A stretch of 64,000 bases of DNA from DASTEQ01 sp040905185. GTDB lineage: Bacteria > Chloroflexota > Limnocylindria > QHBO01. Within the stretch, counting starts at the first letter, position 1. Every line of letters starts with the position of its first letter. The stretch is from contig JBBDRZ010000007.1 of NCBI GenBank assembly GCA_040905185.1, positions 682,001 through 746,000 of the forward strand, read 5' to 3'. A program made the position numbers and the translations under genes. The notes under the pieces were generated by a model. The model was not told the origin of the DNA. It ran no database searches and saw only the letters and a list, made by a program, of their open reading frames with translations. Shown piece after piece: positions 42,421 to 50,930 of this stretch.

Positions 42421-42729
42421 TCAGGCAGCGAGCGGACTCAGTTCCGACAACGCGACCTCGTAGCGCTCCACCGAAACGACGGATTCGCCGGCCGCCTCGG
42501 CACTTTGGGTGCGCAGCCGGTTGGCGGCCTCCTCGCTGGCCCGCATCGTCTCCTCATCCTGCCAGAGGGTGATGGTGATGCTCTTGCCGGTGGCCCGATC
42601 GATCAGGCTCAGCACCCCCTGAAATCCGGCGAGCTGGCCGGCGGCCGGCACGATCTGCTCGATCGCCTGTCTGGTTGATTCGTCGAGATGCTCCGGTGAG
42701 GCCTGGAATGTGCTAACCCGTGCGAACAT
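42421..42729 (-). CDS. Dimeric alpha-beta barrel (ABM-like) protein
   Basis: The 102-residue product, MFARVSTFQASPEHLDES and onward, with GFQGVLSLIDRATGKSITIT and LWQDEETMRASEEAANRL, follows the antibiotic-biosynthesis-monooxygenase-like pattern. That pattern is a strand, a helix, the GF.G.....D...G......LW.....A motif and a closing helix. Such proteins are heme- or quinol-related oxygenases or small-molecule binders; no catalytic residues are diagnostic. It is the first gene inside the island and is oriented towards the tRNA. Between it and the tRNA (42275-42420) a short coding-like fragment in another frame may be gene debris. Confidence 0.7.
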   Translation of the reverse strand: MFARVSTFQASPEHLDESTRQAIEQIVPAAGQLAGFQGVLSLIDRATGKSITITLWQDEETMRASEEAANRLRTQSAEAAGESVVSVERYEVALSELSPLAA

Positions 42730-42882
42730 CCGATTTGTCCTTTCCCTGGAGGTGATCAGACCGAGACACTCTCCTGAAATCGCCCGACGCCAAAGGCAAG
42801 AACACCGGCTACGGTGAGACCAAGAGCGGCGACCGCAAGACCAAAGAGCAGAGAGATGAGTCCGCGCCGATCCGTGTCAGGG

Positions 42883-43893
42883 TCATGTCAGACCTCTCTG
42901 GGTCCGCTCGGAGTCAAGAAACTCCAAGAGCCCTGCATTGAACGCTGCCGAGTTCTGCAGATGCATCAGGTGGGTCGCGGCGGGCACGTCAAGGCGACGA
43001 GCGTTGGGCAGAAGCGACGCCAGCAAACCGGCAAGCCGTCGCAGAGCCGCCGGGCTGTCGGACCCGGTGACGACGAGCGCCGGGCGCCGAACGGACCGGA
43101 TCTGCGACTCGGTAATCGATTCGAAACCGCCGTCCGCAAGGAACTGGCCGACGTGGGTCGACGCGTTCGCTCGCATATGTGCGCGGACGTCGCCCGGCAG
43201 CTTCTCGTAGGCCGCTTCGCCGATCACGCCGCGCGCGAAGCGTGCGAGGCTGCCCCCAACGTCTGGTTCGGCGCCCTCCTCACCGCTCTCAATGTCTCCG
43301 GCCTTGACGGCTGCCGTCACCGGGACGAGCGTTCGCGCGCCAAACCCCAACACCGCCAGCGCGACGAGGGGATGCCGCGGAATCGCTTTGAGTGCGTTGA
43401 TCGGAGATGGCGGATTGCCCATGATCAGCGGGACCAGCGGCGGCTCTTCGAGCACCAGACTGCGCACCGAGTCTGGCTCTCGGATGGCCGCCATCAGGCA
43501 GATGAAGGCGCCCCACGAGTTGCCGACCAGGTGTGCGGGGCGTGCGTCCGTCGCCCGCAGGAACGCGAGCAGGTCGTCGACGTGCGGCCTCATCGTGTCC
43601 CGCTCGCCGGCCGGCAGATCCTCGTTCGGCCACGCGTAGCGGCGGCTGTAGGCGATCGCTCGGTGACCGCTCCCGATCACCGGCAACTGCGCATCCCAGA
43701 TCGTTAGGTCCGAGATGCCGCCGTGGACGAACACCACCGGATCGCCCGCGCCGACCTCGCGGTACACCAGCCTGGCCCCGTCGACGCTCGCCCCCCGGAC
43801 GTCGACTGGAACGTTCAGCCCACGGCTCGTGGCGGCGGCCCCCGTTGGCTCGCTGCCTAGCGGCGTCTTCTCGGTGAACCTGACGTCAACCAC
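42883..43893 (-). CDS. Alpha/beta-fold hydrolase
   Basis: The 336-residue hydrolase has the oxyanion strand VVFVHGGISDLTIWDAQL, the nucleophile elbow VGNSWGAF (G-x-S-x-G), a helical cap rich in Ala and Gly, the acid region VVTGSDSP and the His in PAATHLMHLQN. The substrate is not predictable. The GTG at 43893 has AGGA 8 nt before it; the frame is open to another GTG at 43914. It lies in the island, convergent to nothing and upstream of the monooxygenase-like gene. Confidence 0.82.
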   Translation of the reverse strand: MVDVRFTEKTPLGSEPTGAAATSRGLNVPVDVRGASVDGARLVYREVGAGDPVVFVHGGISDLTIWDAQLPVIGSGHRAIAYSRRYAWPNEDLPAGERDTMRPHVDDLLAFLRATDARPAHLVGNSWGAFICLMAAIREPDSVRSLVLEEPPLVPLIMGNPPSPINALKAIPRHPLVALAVLGFGARTLVPVTAAVKAGDIESGEEGAEPDVGGSLARFARGVIGEAAYEKLPGDVRAHMRANASTHVGQFLADGGFESITESQIRSVRRPALVVTGSDSPAALRRLAGLLASLLPNARRLDVPAATHLMHLQNSAAFNAGLLEFLDSERTQRGLT

Positions 43894-44020
43894 GGCATTT
43901 TCCTGACCGTGCACCTTGTTTGGGGTGCCGTCCTGTCAGGATGCTCGGTCGGCACGCCCCGGCGCATCGGTAGAGCTACTGATTCTTTGTTCCGCTCCCG
44001 GATGCCCCGCGAGTGGAACC

Positions 44021-45559
44021 TCAAGCGATCAGGTCGTGCCGCATGGCGAACATCGCGGCGCCGGCCCGGGTCGACAGCCCGATCTTGGTGTAGATGTGCT
44101 GCACGTGACTCTCCGCGGTCCGCGGCGAGATGAACAGCCGGCTCGCGATGTCGCGGTTCGACAGCCCCTGCGCGACCAGGCGCAGCACCTCGACCTCCCG
44201 CTCGCTGAGCCCGCTCGGCGCCGCACGACGACTGCGGAGCCGCTGCCCGCCAACCTCGAGGACGGCGCCTGCCGCCTCGCGATCAAGCCCACCCCGCAGG
44301 CACGCCGCGTCGACCTCGGCTGCCGCCGCGTCGGCGGACAGGGCCGGCCGATGCGCCCGTTCCTGGGTCATGGCCTGGTACGCATCCGCGACCGCCAGGA
44401 TCCGAGCAGACATCGGAATCGCCGCTCCTGATGCCTGCCGGTAGTAGCCGCTGCCGTCCTGCCGTTCGTGGTGCATCCCGGCCAGAGCGGCGAGCGGTGC
44501 CAAGGCGTCGGATCGGGCCAGGATCCGTTCGGTGTGGTACGGATGCAGGCGCACCCGCTCCCACTCGACGGGGGTGAGGCGGCCACGCTTCTCCCAGATC
44601 CCGTCGGGCACGCTCAACCGTCCCAGATCGTGCAGCCAGCCGGCGCGTCTGAGAGCCGTCACCTCGACTTCCCCAAGGCCGAGCGTTCGTCCCGCGCCGG
44701 CGGCGAGCTGGGCGACCGCAGCCGAGTGACCGTGCGTGAAACGCGATTTGAGATCGATCATGTCGGCAAAGGCGCGAGCCACCCCGTCGACGCCGCCTTG
44801 CGAGACGCGGCGATGCGGCTCAGGTTCCGTGGCCAGGATCGCCGGCAGCACGTCGATCGCAGTGACCTCGGCGAGCAGCGCCGGGCCGTGTTGGGCGAAG
44901 GCCGCGGCGACGGCCGGGTCCAACATGCCACCCGAGCGCGCGCGGATGACCGCCACGGCCGCCTCGGTTCCCGCGACCTGATCGAGCGCCACGGCCAAGG
45001 TGGCGACCTGCGCGAAGCGGGCCGGCAGCGCGATGTCTTCGCCGGCCAGCTTCCGCGGGACGCCCTTTCCGTCCCAGCGCTCGAAGCTCTGATAGAGCCC
45101 CAGGGCCACTGCGTCGTGCATTCCCAGCCGCCTGGCCATCTCGGCGCCGACCTCGCACGTGGCGTGGAGCGCCAGATCGCCCCACGGGCCGAACGAGCCG
45201 AGCAGCACGCGCGGTCGGCGCGCGGGCGGGACCAGCCGCAGGATGCCGACCATCAGGCGCAGCGCCTCGCGCGGGGAGTTGAAATCGGTCCGGAAAGCCA
45301 AGGGCCGTGTAGCGAGCTCGTCCCCGCCGATGTGGGCGGCCTCCTCGTGGGCGCTGGCCGTGCAGCCGACGTGACGCAGCAGGGTGGTGTAGAAGACATG
45401 TGACGCGTCTTCTTCCGATAGCCCCATCCGACGGGCCAGGCCGGTGCCAAGAAAGCACGCGCGCATGGCGTCCTCCGCTGGCTGACCCATGCCGAGGTCG
45501 GTGACCAAGGAAAGGGGCGCCAGGAGGTCCACCAGGCGAACGGGATGCGGATCCGACAT
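44021..45559 (-). CDS. HD-GYP-like phosphohydrolase with LuxR-type DNA-binding domain
   Basis: The 512-residue regulator has three parts. An N-terminal HD-like half (about 20-250) contains FYTTLLRHVGCTASAHEEAA. A central HD-GYP-like domain (about 270-420) has RFTHGHSAAVAQLA, the metal pair GWLHDLGRLSVPDGIW, HPYHTERIL, and HHERQDGSGYYRQASG (HHER.DGSGYP in the family). The LuxR-type helix-turn-helix (about 445-505) reads LSEREVEVLRLVAQGLSNRD followed by IASRLFISPRTAESHVQHIY. It probably links cyclic-nucleotide turnover or sensing to transcription. The ATG at 45559 is preferred because TACGAT ends 10 nt upstream; the earlier ATG overlaps that box. Confidence 0.85.
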   Translation of the reverse strand: MSDPHPVRLVDLLAPLSLVTDLGMGQPAEDAMRACFLGTGLARRMGLSEEDASHVFYTTLLRHVGCTASAHEEAAHIGGDELATRPLAFRTDFNSPREALRLMVGILRLVPPARRPRVLLGSFGPWGDLALHATCEVGAEMARRLGMHDAVALGLYQSFERWDGKGVPRKLAGEDIALPARFAQVATLAVALDQVAGTEAAVAVIRARSGGMLDPAVAAAFAQHGPALLAEVTAIDVLPAILATEPEPHRRVSQGGVDGVARAFADMIDLKSRFTHGHSAAVAQLAAGAGRTLGLGEVEVTALRRAGWLHDLGRLSVPDGIWEKRGRLTPVEWERVRLHPYHTERILARSDALAPLAALAGMHHERQDGSGYYRQASGAAIPMSARILAVADAYQAMTQERAHRPALSADAAAAEVDAACLRGGLDREAAGAVLEVGGQRLRSRRAAPSGLSEREVEVLRLVAQGLSNRDIASRLFISPRTAESHVQHIYTKIGLSTRAGAAMFAMRHDLIA

Positions 45560-45810
45560 CGTGCGAGGCATCGTAGGCGCCCGACGCTGGCAACGGGACC
45601 CGGGCTCGAGGACAGGCTTCTCAAGCGGCCGCTCTGTCAGGCGTTCGCGTCGCTCATCGCGTGCCAGGCGCTTTCCGGCCTAACGTCGGCGGCCGAGTCC
45701 CCGATCACGAGATCCAGTGGGGCATCATGGGCGGTGCACTAGAGCGGTGACCGGGTTTGAACGGTACCTGCGATCCACCGTCAATTGGCGCCCGGACCAT
45801 GGAGGGCAGC

Positions 45811-46608
45811 ATGGACCAGATGGAGGTCGGCGGGCTCCGCATCGCCTATCGGCGAGCCGGCACCGGCCCACCGCTTGTCCTGCTCCACGGCGGGCCTCTC
45901 GATAGCCGGGAGTGGCGCCACCAGCTTGATGGACTCGCCGACGACTTCACGGTGGTTGCCTGGGACATGCCGGGATGCGGTGGGTCAGACGATCCGCCCG
46001 AGCACTTCCGCACCCGCGACTACGCCGACTGTCTCGCCGCCTTCATCGAGGGACTCGGGCTCGTGTGGCCGCACGTGCTCGGCCTGTCCTTCGGCAGCGG
46101 GCTTGCATTGGAGCTCTACCGCTGGCATCCAACAACCCCGAGGACGCTGATCCTCGCCTCGGCCTATGCCGGATGGGCGGGTTCCCTTCCGCCAGAAGTT
46201 GCCGAGCAACGTAAGCAGGGAATGTTGCGACGGATCGAGCTGTCGCCTGAGGAGTTCGCGGGCGAATTCCTCCCCAGCTTGCTCACGGACTCGGCGCCGG
46301 CAGAGCTTGTCGACGAAGTCAGGGCAATCCTGTCCGACTTCCATCCGGCCGGGCAGCGGGCGCTCTTGAGCTCCGGGTTTGCCGAGCACGATGTCCGCGA
46401 CGTACTTCCCCGCATCGACGTGCCGACGCTCCTGCTGTACGGCGACAGGGATGTGCGTTCACCACTGAGTGTGGCCGAGGACATGCACGCCCGAATCCCG
46501 CGGTCGAGGCTGGTGTTTCTGCCGGGTGTGGGTCACATGGGCGACATGGAGGCTCCGGAGCGCTTCAACGCCGAGGTCCGCGGATTCCTGAAGTCGCTGC
46601 AGGATTGA
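45811..46608 (+). CDS. Alpha/beta-fold hydrolase (proline iminopeptidase-like)
   Basis: The 265-residue hydrolase has the oxyanion HGGPLDSREWRHQL (HGGP is typical of prolyl iminopeptidase relatives), DMPGCGGSDDP, the nucleophile LGLSFGSGLALELYR, the acid LLLYGDRDVRSP and the His PGVGHMGDMEAPE. The exact substrate is unknown. The ATG at 45811 was chosen because GGAGGG sits 7 nt before it; a start at 45799 would put that site inside the gene. It is in the island, divergent from the HD-GYP/LuxR gene. Confidence 0.85.
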   Translation: MDQMEVGGLRIAYRRAGTGPPLVLLHGGPLDSREWRHQLDGLADDFTVVAWDMPGCGGSDDPPEHFRTRDYADCLAAFIEGLGLVWPHVLGLSFGSGLALELYRWHPTTPRTLILASAYAGWAGSLPPEVAEQRKQGMLRRIELSPEEFAGEFLPSLLTDSAPAELVDEVRAILSDFHPAGQRALLSSGFAEHDVRDVLPRIDVPTLLLYGDRDVRSPLSVAEDMHARIPRSRLVFLPGVGHMGDMEAPERFNAEVRGFLKSLQD

Positions 46609-46614
46609 GACTCG

Positions 46615-46845
46615 GTGGCCTCGAGACCAGAAGGACTCCCACGCACGCTGCCGGCCCTGGCCGCGGCCGTTCCCGTCACCATCATCTTCATCGCCGTGCT
46701 GAGCATCGTCCTGACCGCGGCGGGACCCCAGGGACTCGGGCTTTCGGCGGCGCAGACCAGTAGCTGGATCGTCGTGATCTATGGGCTGCCCGCCCTCCCG
46801 AGTGTCGTGCTCGCGGTCCGCTATCGCCAGAGCGCCTGGTGGGTG
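46615..46845 (+). pseudogene. N-terminal fragment of a membrane permease (BenE/xanthine-uracil-like)
   Basis: The frame begins ASRPEGLPRTLPALAAAVPV and contains one full helix (TIIFIAVLSIVLTAAG) and LGLSAAQTSSWIVVIYGLPA, ending in RYRQ. This resembles the N-terminus of a benzoate or nucleobase permease of about 400 residues. After about 74 codons the similarity stops abruptly and the frame becomes Arg/Ser-rich nonsense. The rest of the transporter is absent, so this is a truncated remnant, joined to the next fragment. Confidence 0.6.
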
Positions 46846-47201
46846 GAGTCGACAGGATCGAGGGGAACGACGCGGCCGCCGAGAAGCGGTTCCGCTCAAG
46901 CCTCACCGCCGCCCAGCGTCATGACCTCACGGGACTGGCGGCTTCGGGCATGTACGCCTTCGCGGACCTCGCCTTGTTTCGCGGACAGCACGAGCGGGCG
47001 ATCCGTCTGGCAGGGGCTTCCGACGCCCTTCGAGAACGCGCGGGAGAGGCGTCACCGCTCGAGATCCAAATGGTGGGCGACGTCCGGGGAGCCGCAAGCT
47101 CCTTCCTGGATGATGCCACCGCCGAGCGTATGTACCAGGAAGGACATGGGATGGAGGTCGACCGCGCGGTGGCGTATGCCCTGCAGGAGGCGGGGACCTG
47201 A
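46839..47201 (+). pseudogene. C-terminal fragment of a large TPR-containing regulator
   Basis: The 120-residue frame has helical repeats (RHDLTGLAASGMYAFADLAL, FRGQHERAIRLAGASDALRE) and an end motif (DDATAERMYQEGHGMEVDRA then VAYALQE). These are typical of the last 100 residues of LuxR-type ATPase or adenylate-cyclase-like regulators, in the tetratricopeptide part. The rest of such a protein (800 or more residues) is missing. It overlaps the transporter fragment by a few bases, consistent with a deletion junction inside the island. Confidence 0.55.
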
Positions 47202-47887
47202 TCTCGTGGCCGGGCGCAGGTAGCACGTCGCGTCCCTGGGACTTGACCTCCTTACGCCGATTCCGGAGCAACCTTCTCCCATTGGTCGCGGCCTGCGATC
47301 GGGATACGGATCGCCGGAGCGACGCTGAAACGCGGGTCCGTCCCGGTCGGACCGGCGATCTCTATGTCGGCGATCCTGCTGCCGCCGCCGCCACGTGAGC
47401 ATCAGACTCCTCTGACGGACGGCCCCCTTCGAGCAGGTCATCGCGCTCGGACGCGCCTGCCCCTGGTGACCGGTGAGCGGCGGCACTGCCGGCATGCCCG
47501 GAGGGACGAGCTCCCGAAGGCGGTGCTCGCTCTGTCGTCGATCCGGCTTGATCGCCGGGCGGTAGCCTGCGGTCTGACCGACAGTCGTGGAACTGATGCC
47601 GGCGTCGCGGTCGACGCCTAATGACGACCTCGACCGCCACCTCTTGCCGCTGCGCAGCATCTCGTGAGCTACGCACGTCGCGACGGCGGCGCTGCCGACG
47701 GGCGGGGCTCCGGCCGGCTGGGACGTCAGCCGCTTGCAAGGGTCGGCAACGTTCGGCGCGGGAGTCGTGGGTCCAGATCAAAATAGAACGTCCATACGAA
47801 CGGTGCAGCTACGCGATGTCCTCACCTGCGGCTGACTCCCACTCGCCTCGTGCGTGAATCGGTACAAGGACCGACTTCGCGTGTCTC
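47202..47887. other. Gene-poor right end of the island
   Basis: About 690 bases hold only short frames whose translations are Arg/Pro/Ala-rich and lack any recognisable motif, ribosome site or -10 box. I see no RNA gene and no integrase remnant. It ends at the copy of the tRNA-Arg 3' end. Confidence 0.5.
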
Positions 47888-47906
47888 AGTCCTCTCGGGC
47901 ACGCCA
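47888..47906 (+). repeat. Right attachment-site-like repeat (copy of the tRNA-Arg 3' end)
   Basis: An exact 19-base match to 42256-42274. The base before it (C instead of G) and those after it differ from the tRNA locus, so the identity ends sharply at both sides. No tRNA cloverleaf exists here. Confidence 0.75.
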
Positions 47907-47907
47907 C

Positions 47908-47941
47908 TCAGTTAGTGATCGCGATTCAGTTACTGATCGCG
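47908..47941. repeat. Imperfect tandem repeat at the 3' end of the anti-sigma gene
   Basis: TCAGTTAGTGATCGCG (47908-47923) and TCAGTTACTGATCGCG (47926-47941) differ at one base and are separated by 2 nt. The second copy is the last codons and stop of the anti-sigma gene. The first lies between that stop and the attachment-like repeat. Confidence 0.75.
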
Positions 47942-48699
47942 CCGACCATGACCGGCTCTCCGGTGGGCGCGTCGACCCGCTCCGCCTCGACGGTCACCGC
48001 GAACAGCGCGAAGCCGGACAGGTCCTGCTCCAGTGCGACCACCACCAGCCCGGGATCGGCGACCGCGATGGTCCCCACCGCCAGCGGTGTGCCGGCGGCG
48101 TCCAGGAGCCACAACTCGTAGATGTCGCCACCCGGCAGCCGATCGAGTCCCGCCACCAGGAAAGTGGCCCCCGGCCCCTCGCTGTCGATCACGTAACCGC
48201 TGCCGGCGGGTCCGCTCACCGCGTAGGCCGGCTGGCCCCCGAGCACGACGTCGGCGATTGCGGCCAGCGCGGCATCCTGGACCGCCATCTGCTGCCGCAG
48301 GCCGATGTTCCATCCGCCCAGCGCGATGATCACGACTGCGGCTGTGCCCGCCAGGCCACGCCAGAGGCCGGCCGACGACCAGTCAAGCCATGGCCGACGG
48401 ACGGGCGGAATTGAATCCCGGGCCGGCGCGGCGGCAGCCGCGTGATCCTGAGGCGTGGCCGCGACGCTGGCCATGACCCGCGTGCGGAGGGCAGGGTCGG
48501 GCGTCCTCTTCTCGAGCGCCAGCGCCAGGACCGCGTCCGACCCAAGGAGCTCGCGGAGCTCAGCGTGCGGCTGGTCGCATGTCGCCACGTGCTGCGTGAC
48601 GGCCCGATACTCGTCCGGATCCAGCGCTCCGAGCGCGGTGGCACCGGCCAGTTCGTCGGCCCGCGCGCAGTCCAAGGCATCTGACTCGGAGCTGCTCAT
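47926..48699 (-). CDS. RskA-family anti-sigma factor
   Basis: The 257-residue membrane protein has a cytosolic sigma-binding part (ELAGATALGALDPDEYRAVT, then HVATCDQPHAEL as the zinc-like site), one TM helix at about 112-130 (GLAGTAAVVIIALGGWNIGL) and an outer RskA domain. In that domain GATFLVAGLDRLPGGDIYEL and WLLDAAGTPLAVG are typical. It would hold the partner ECF sigma factor until a signal leads to proteolysis. Its ATG overlaps the sigma gene by 4 nt, the classical pair. It is the first core gene after the island. Confidence 0.9.
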   Translation of the reverse strand: MSSSESDALDCARADELAGATALGALDPDEYRAVTQHVATCDQPHAELRELLGSDAVLALALEKRTPDPALRTRVMASVAATPQDHAAAAAPARDSIPPVRRPWLDWSSAGLWRGLAGTAAVVIIALGGWNIGLRQQMAVQDAALAAIADVVLGGQPAYAVSGPAGSGYVIDSEGPGATFLVAGLDRLPGGDIYELWLLDAAGTPLAVGTIAVADPGLVVVALEQDLSGFALFAVTVEAERVDAPTGEPVMVGAISN

Positions 48700-49313
48700 G
48701 GCTCACGTCCTTCCGCATCACGCCCGACGGGGACTGCCACCGGCTGTGCCTCGACTGGCACACGCAGCGCGTCCCGCAGCTTGGCCAGCCCCAGCCGCAG
48801 GCGGCCGCTCGCCGTTCCCTCTGGCACACCGGTCAGCCGCGCGATCTCGCGGTAGGTGCGGCCGCCGAAATAGGCCAGCTCGATCGCTTCCCGCTGCTCG
48901 GCCGGCAGGGTGGCCAGCACGACCCGCAGCTCGATAGCCGAGATGCGAGCGATCGCCAGCTCCCAGGTGGGATTCGGGCCGGTCTGGAGCAGAGACTGCT
49001 CATCGGCGGCGCCGAGCTCCATCGTCGGTCGCGCGCCACGGACGCGATCGATGGCGCGATTGCGGACCGCCGTCAGCAGCCAGCCGCGCAGGCTGCCACG
49101 CGACGGGTCGAAGCGGTCGATGTGCTGCCAGATCGCGACGAACGCGTCGTGGACCACGTCCTCGGCGGTGAATCGGTCCGTCACCACCCGCAGAGCCAAC
49201 GCGAGCGCCAGCGAAGCGTATCGGTCATAGAGCTCGCCCAGCGCCTCGCGGTCGCCGGCGCGGATCCGCTCCGCCAGGAGCGTGTCATCAATGGGTGCGT
49301 CGGAATTGCTCAA
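48696..49313 (-). CDS. ECF-type RNA polymerase sigma factor
   Basis: The 205-residue group IV sigma factor has region 2 (ELYDRYASLALALALRVV, AEDVVHDAFVAIWQHIDRFD, GWLLTAVRNRAIDRVRG) and region 4 (LATLPAEQREAIELAYFGGR, TYREIARLTGVPEGTASGRL). It is of the SigK type that pairs with RskA. The start is taken as TTG at 49313, with GGGAG 9 nt upstream; the frame is open far above this but shows no family similarity there. Targets probably include the neighbouring transporter and TPR/DUF4331 genes, though no shared promoter could be proven. Confidence 0.9.
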   Translation of the reverse strand: MSNSDAPIDDTLLAERIRAGDREALGELYDRYASLALALALRVVTDRFTAEDVVHDAFVAIWQHIDRFDPSRGSLRGWLLTAVRNRAIDRVRGARPTMELGAADEQSLLQTGPNPTWELAIARISAIELRVVLATLPAEQREAIELAYFGGRTYREIARLTGVPEGTASGRLRLGLAKLRDALRVPVEAQPVAVPVGRDAEGREP

Positions 49314-49475
49314 CCAGGATCTCCCTGCCGGGACGACATCGAACACCGCAACCGAAAGGCGGGTCCTGCCGCGCGGATCGGTCCGATGAGGATACTGAAG
49401 CGGTCGGCGTCGGGCACTAGGCACGCCATCGCCGGTCGCCGGATGCGAAGCCGAGCCGATGCGCAACACGTCAGT

Positions 49476-50930
49476 TCATAGGCTCCCGATGGCGCCGATG
49501 GTGGCCGCAGCGCCGGCCACCATGATGACGGCCGCGGAGGCCAGCGGGACCGCGTTGGCGATTCGACGAACGCTGGGACTGCCAGCCAGGCGAGGCGAAT
49601 CAGCCAGACCGTTGCGGGCAAGGCTCGTGGCGCCCGCAAGCCCGGCCAGCACCACCGCCATGCCCAGCCCGAAGGCGCCGATCAGCGCCATGCCCTCGAC
49701 CACACGCCCCGTGGTCACGGCCACAAGGAGGACGATCAGGGCCGATGTGCTTGGCACGAGCCCGCCCGCCAGGCCCAGGGTCACGACTTCGCGGAGCGGG
49801 GGATGGCCGTGATCGACCGTGTCCGATCCAGAAGTGGCATGGTCATGCCTATGGCCGGAGTCGTGGCCGTGATCGTGGCCGCGCGAGCGCCGACCCAGCG
49901 CCCGACGGGCCGTGGTCGCGCCGAGGAGGATGACGAGGATCCCGGAAGCCATGGACAGCCAGGCCACTACCCGATCGGGCACAAGTAGCTCACTGGCCGA
50001 CAGGACAATGGCGCCAAGGACGAAGACGCCCATGGTGTGCGACACCGCCACGGTGAGCCCCAGCGCGCCCGCCCGCCGCAGCGTGCCGCGCGACCCGACC
50101 AGGTAGGCCGCGATAAGCGCCTTCCCGTGGCCCGGCGAGAGGGCATGGGCGGCGCCCAGGGCTGCGGCCAGGCCGAGGGCCAGTAGCCAGGCCATGGGAG
50201 TGTCGGTACCGCCCAGCAGATCGGCCAGCGGGTCGGCCGGGGCGGTGCCGGTGGGAGCCGTGGCCGTCCCGGCGCCGCCGGACGTTGCAGCGTTGAGCCC
50301 TGAGGTGTCGGGCCGGAACGTGGCATGAACGACGCGGACATCGACAGGGCTCTGCAACAGGTCATCCGGGTAGGCACTCAGCAGCTCGGACGGGCTCACC
50401 GCCGGGGCATCCGAGGTGGCCAGCACGACGCCTGCGCCGGCCATGATGGTGATCTCGCGCCAGCCGCGCCGACCGTCGTCCGCGGTATCGGTCACCGACA
50501 GGGTCTGTACCTCGGCCGTTGGCATGAGCGGCGCGGCGAGTCGGCATTCCAGGCGTAGGGTCTCCAGGCCACCCACGCCGGGCGGGAATGTCAGCTTCGG
50601 CGAATCACGGGCCGCCAACGGCACCAGCAGATCGTCAACGGCGACCTGCAGTGCCGTCGCCGCGGCGTCGCATGCCCCGGAGGCCCAGCGCGCCCGCTCG
50701 GTCTCCGACTGCCGTCCATCGGTATCGACATCCATGTCCAACAGCGCCGCGTACGCGGGGATCTCGGCCAGGTCGAGCACGTACGTCATGTGCAGCTCCT
50801 CGGGAAGGACGGTCACCGCTACGGCCCGGTTGGCCGTTGCGTTGCCCAGCGGATGGGCCGCAGCCGGCGAGGCAATAGCAAGGAGTGCGCCGGCCAACAG
50901 TGCGGTCGGTAGGACCCGGCGCCGGTTCAT
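49476..50930 (-). CDS. NicO-family (nickel/cobalt-type) membrane transporter with secreted N-domain
   Basis: The 484-residue protein has a signal peptide (LLAGALLAIASPAAA then HPLG), an extracytoplasmic domain to about residue 230, and then six or so membrane helices. The first transport motif is LGAAHALSPGHGKALIAAYL, the second TVAVSHTMGVFVLGAIVL. A His-rich cytosolic loop (GHDHGHDSGHRHDH) lies between helices. These are features of RcnA/NicO exporters of Ni or Co. The mature N-terminus HPLG, as in related HupE/UreJ-like or secreted-domain versions, could bind metal. It is coupled to the TPR gene by a 4-nt overlap. Confidence 0.85.
   Translation of the reverse strand: MNRRRVLPTALLAGALLAIASPAAAHPLGNATANRAVAVTVLPEELHMTYVLDLAEIPAYAALLDMDVDTDGRQSETERARWASGACDAAATALQVAVDDLLVPLAARDSPKLTFPPGVGGLETLRLECRLAAPLMPTAEVQTLSVTDTADDGRRGWREITIMAGAGVVLATSDAPAVSPSELLSAYPDDLLQSPVDVRVVHATFRPDTSGLNAATSGGAGTATAPTGTAPADPLADLLGGTDTPMAWLLALGLAAALGAAHALSPGHGKALIAAYLVGSRGTLRRAGALGLTVAVSHTMGVFVLGAIVLSASELLVPDRVVAWLSMASGILVILLGATTARRALGRRSRGHDHGHDSGHRHDHATSGSDTVDHGHPPLREVVTLGLAGGLVPSTSALIVLLVAVTTGRVVEGMALIGAFGLGMAVVLAGLAGATSLARNGLADSPRLAGSPSVRRIANAVPLASAAVIMVAGAAATIGAIGSL

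Larger units (their letters stand above)
42275..47906. mobile_element. Putative genomic island or integrated-element remnant at tRNA-Arg(GCG)
   Basis: The 5.6-kb segment lies between the intact tRNA-Arg gene and a 19-bp exact copy of its 3' end. It contains a small monooxygenase-like gene, two alpha/beta hydrolases, an HD-GYP/LuxR regulator, fragments of a transporter and of a large regulator, and about 0.7 kb with no convincing gene. No integrase, transposase or phage gene is seen, so it looks decayed or non-autonomous. Mosaic cargo and broken genes contrast with the compact core genes on both sides. Confidence 0.65.

Noticed and set aside
47364..47857. Two short plus-strand frames (85 and 78 codons) in the island
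   Set aside because: No ribosome site, -10 box or recognisable sequence; Arg/Ser/Ala-rich as expected by chance at this GC.
47888..47906. A second tRNA-Arg gene at the right end of the island
   Set aside because: Only the last 19 bases match; no acceptor 5' strand, D-arm or anticodon arm is present.
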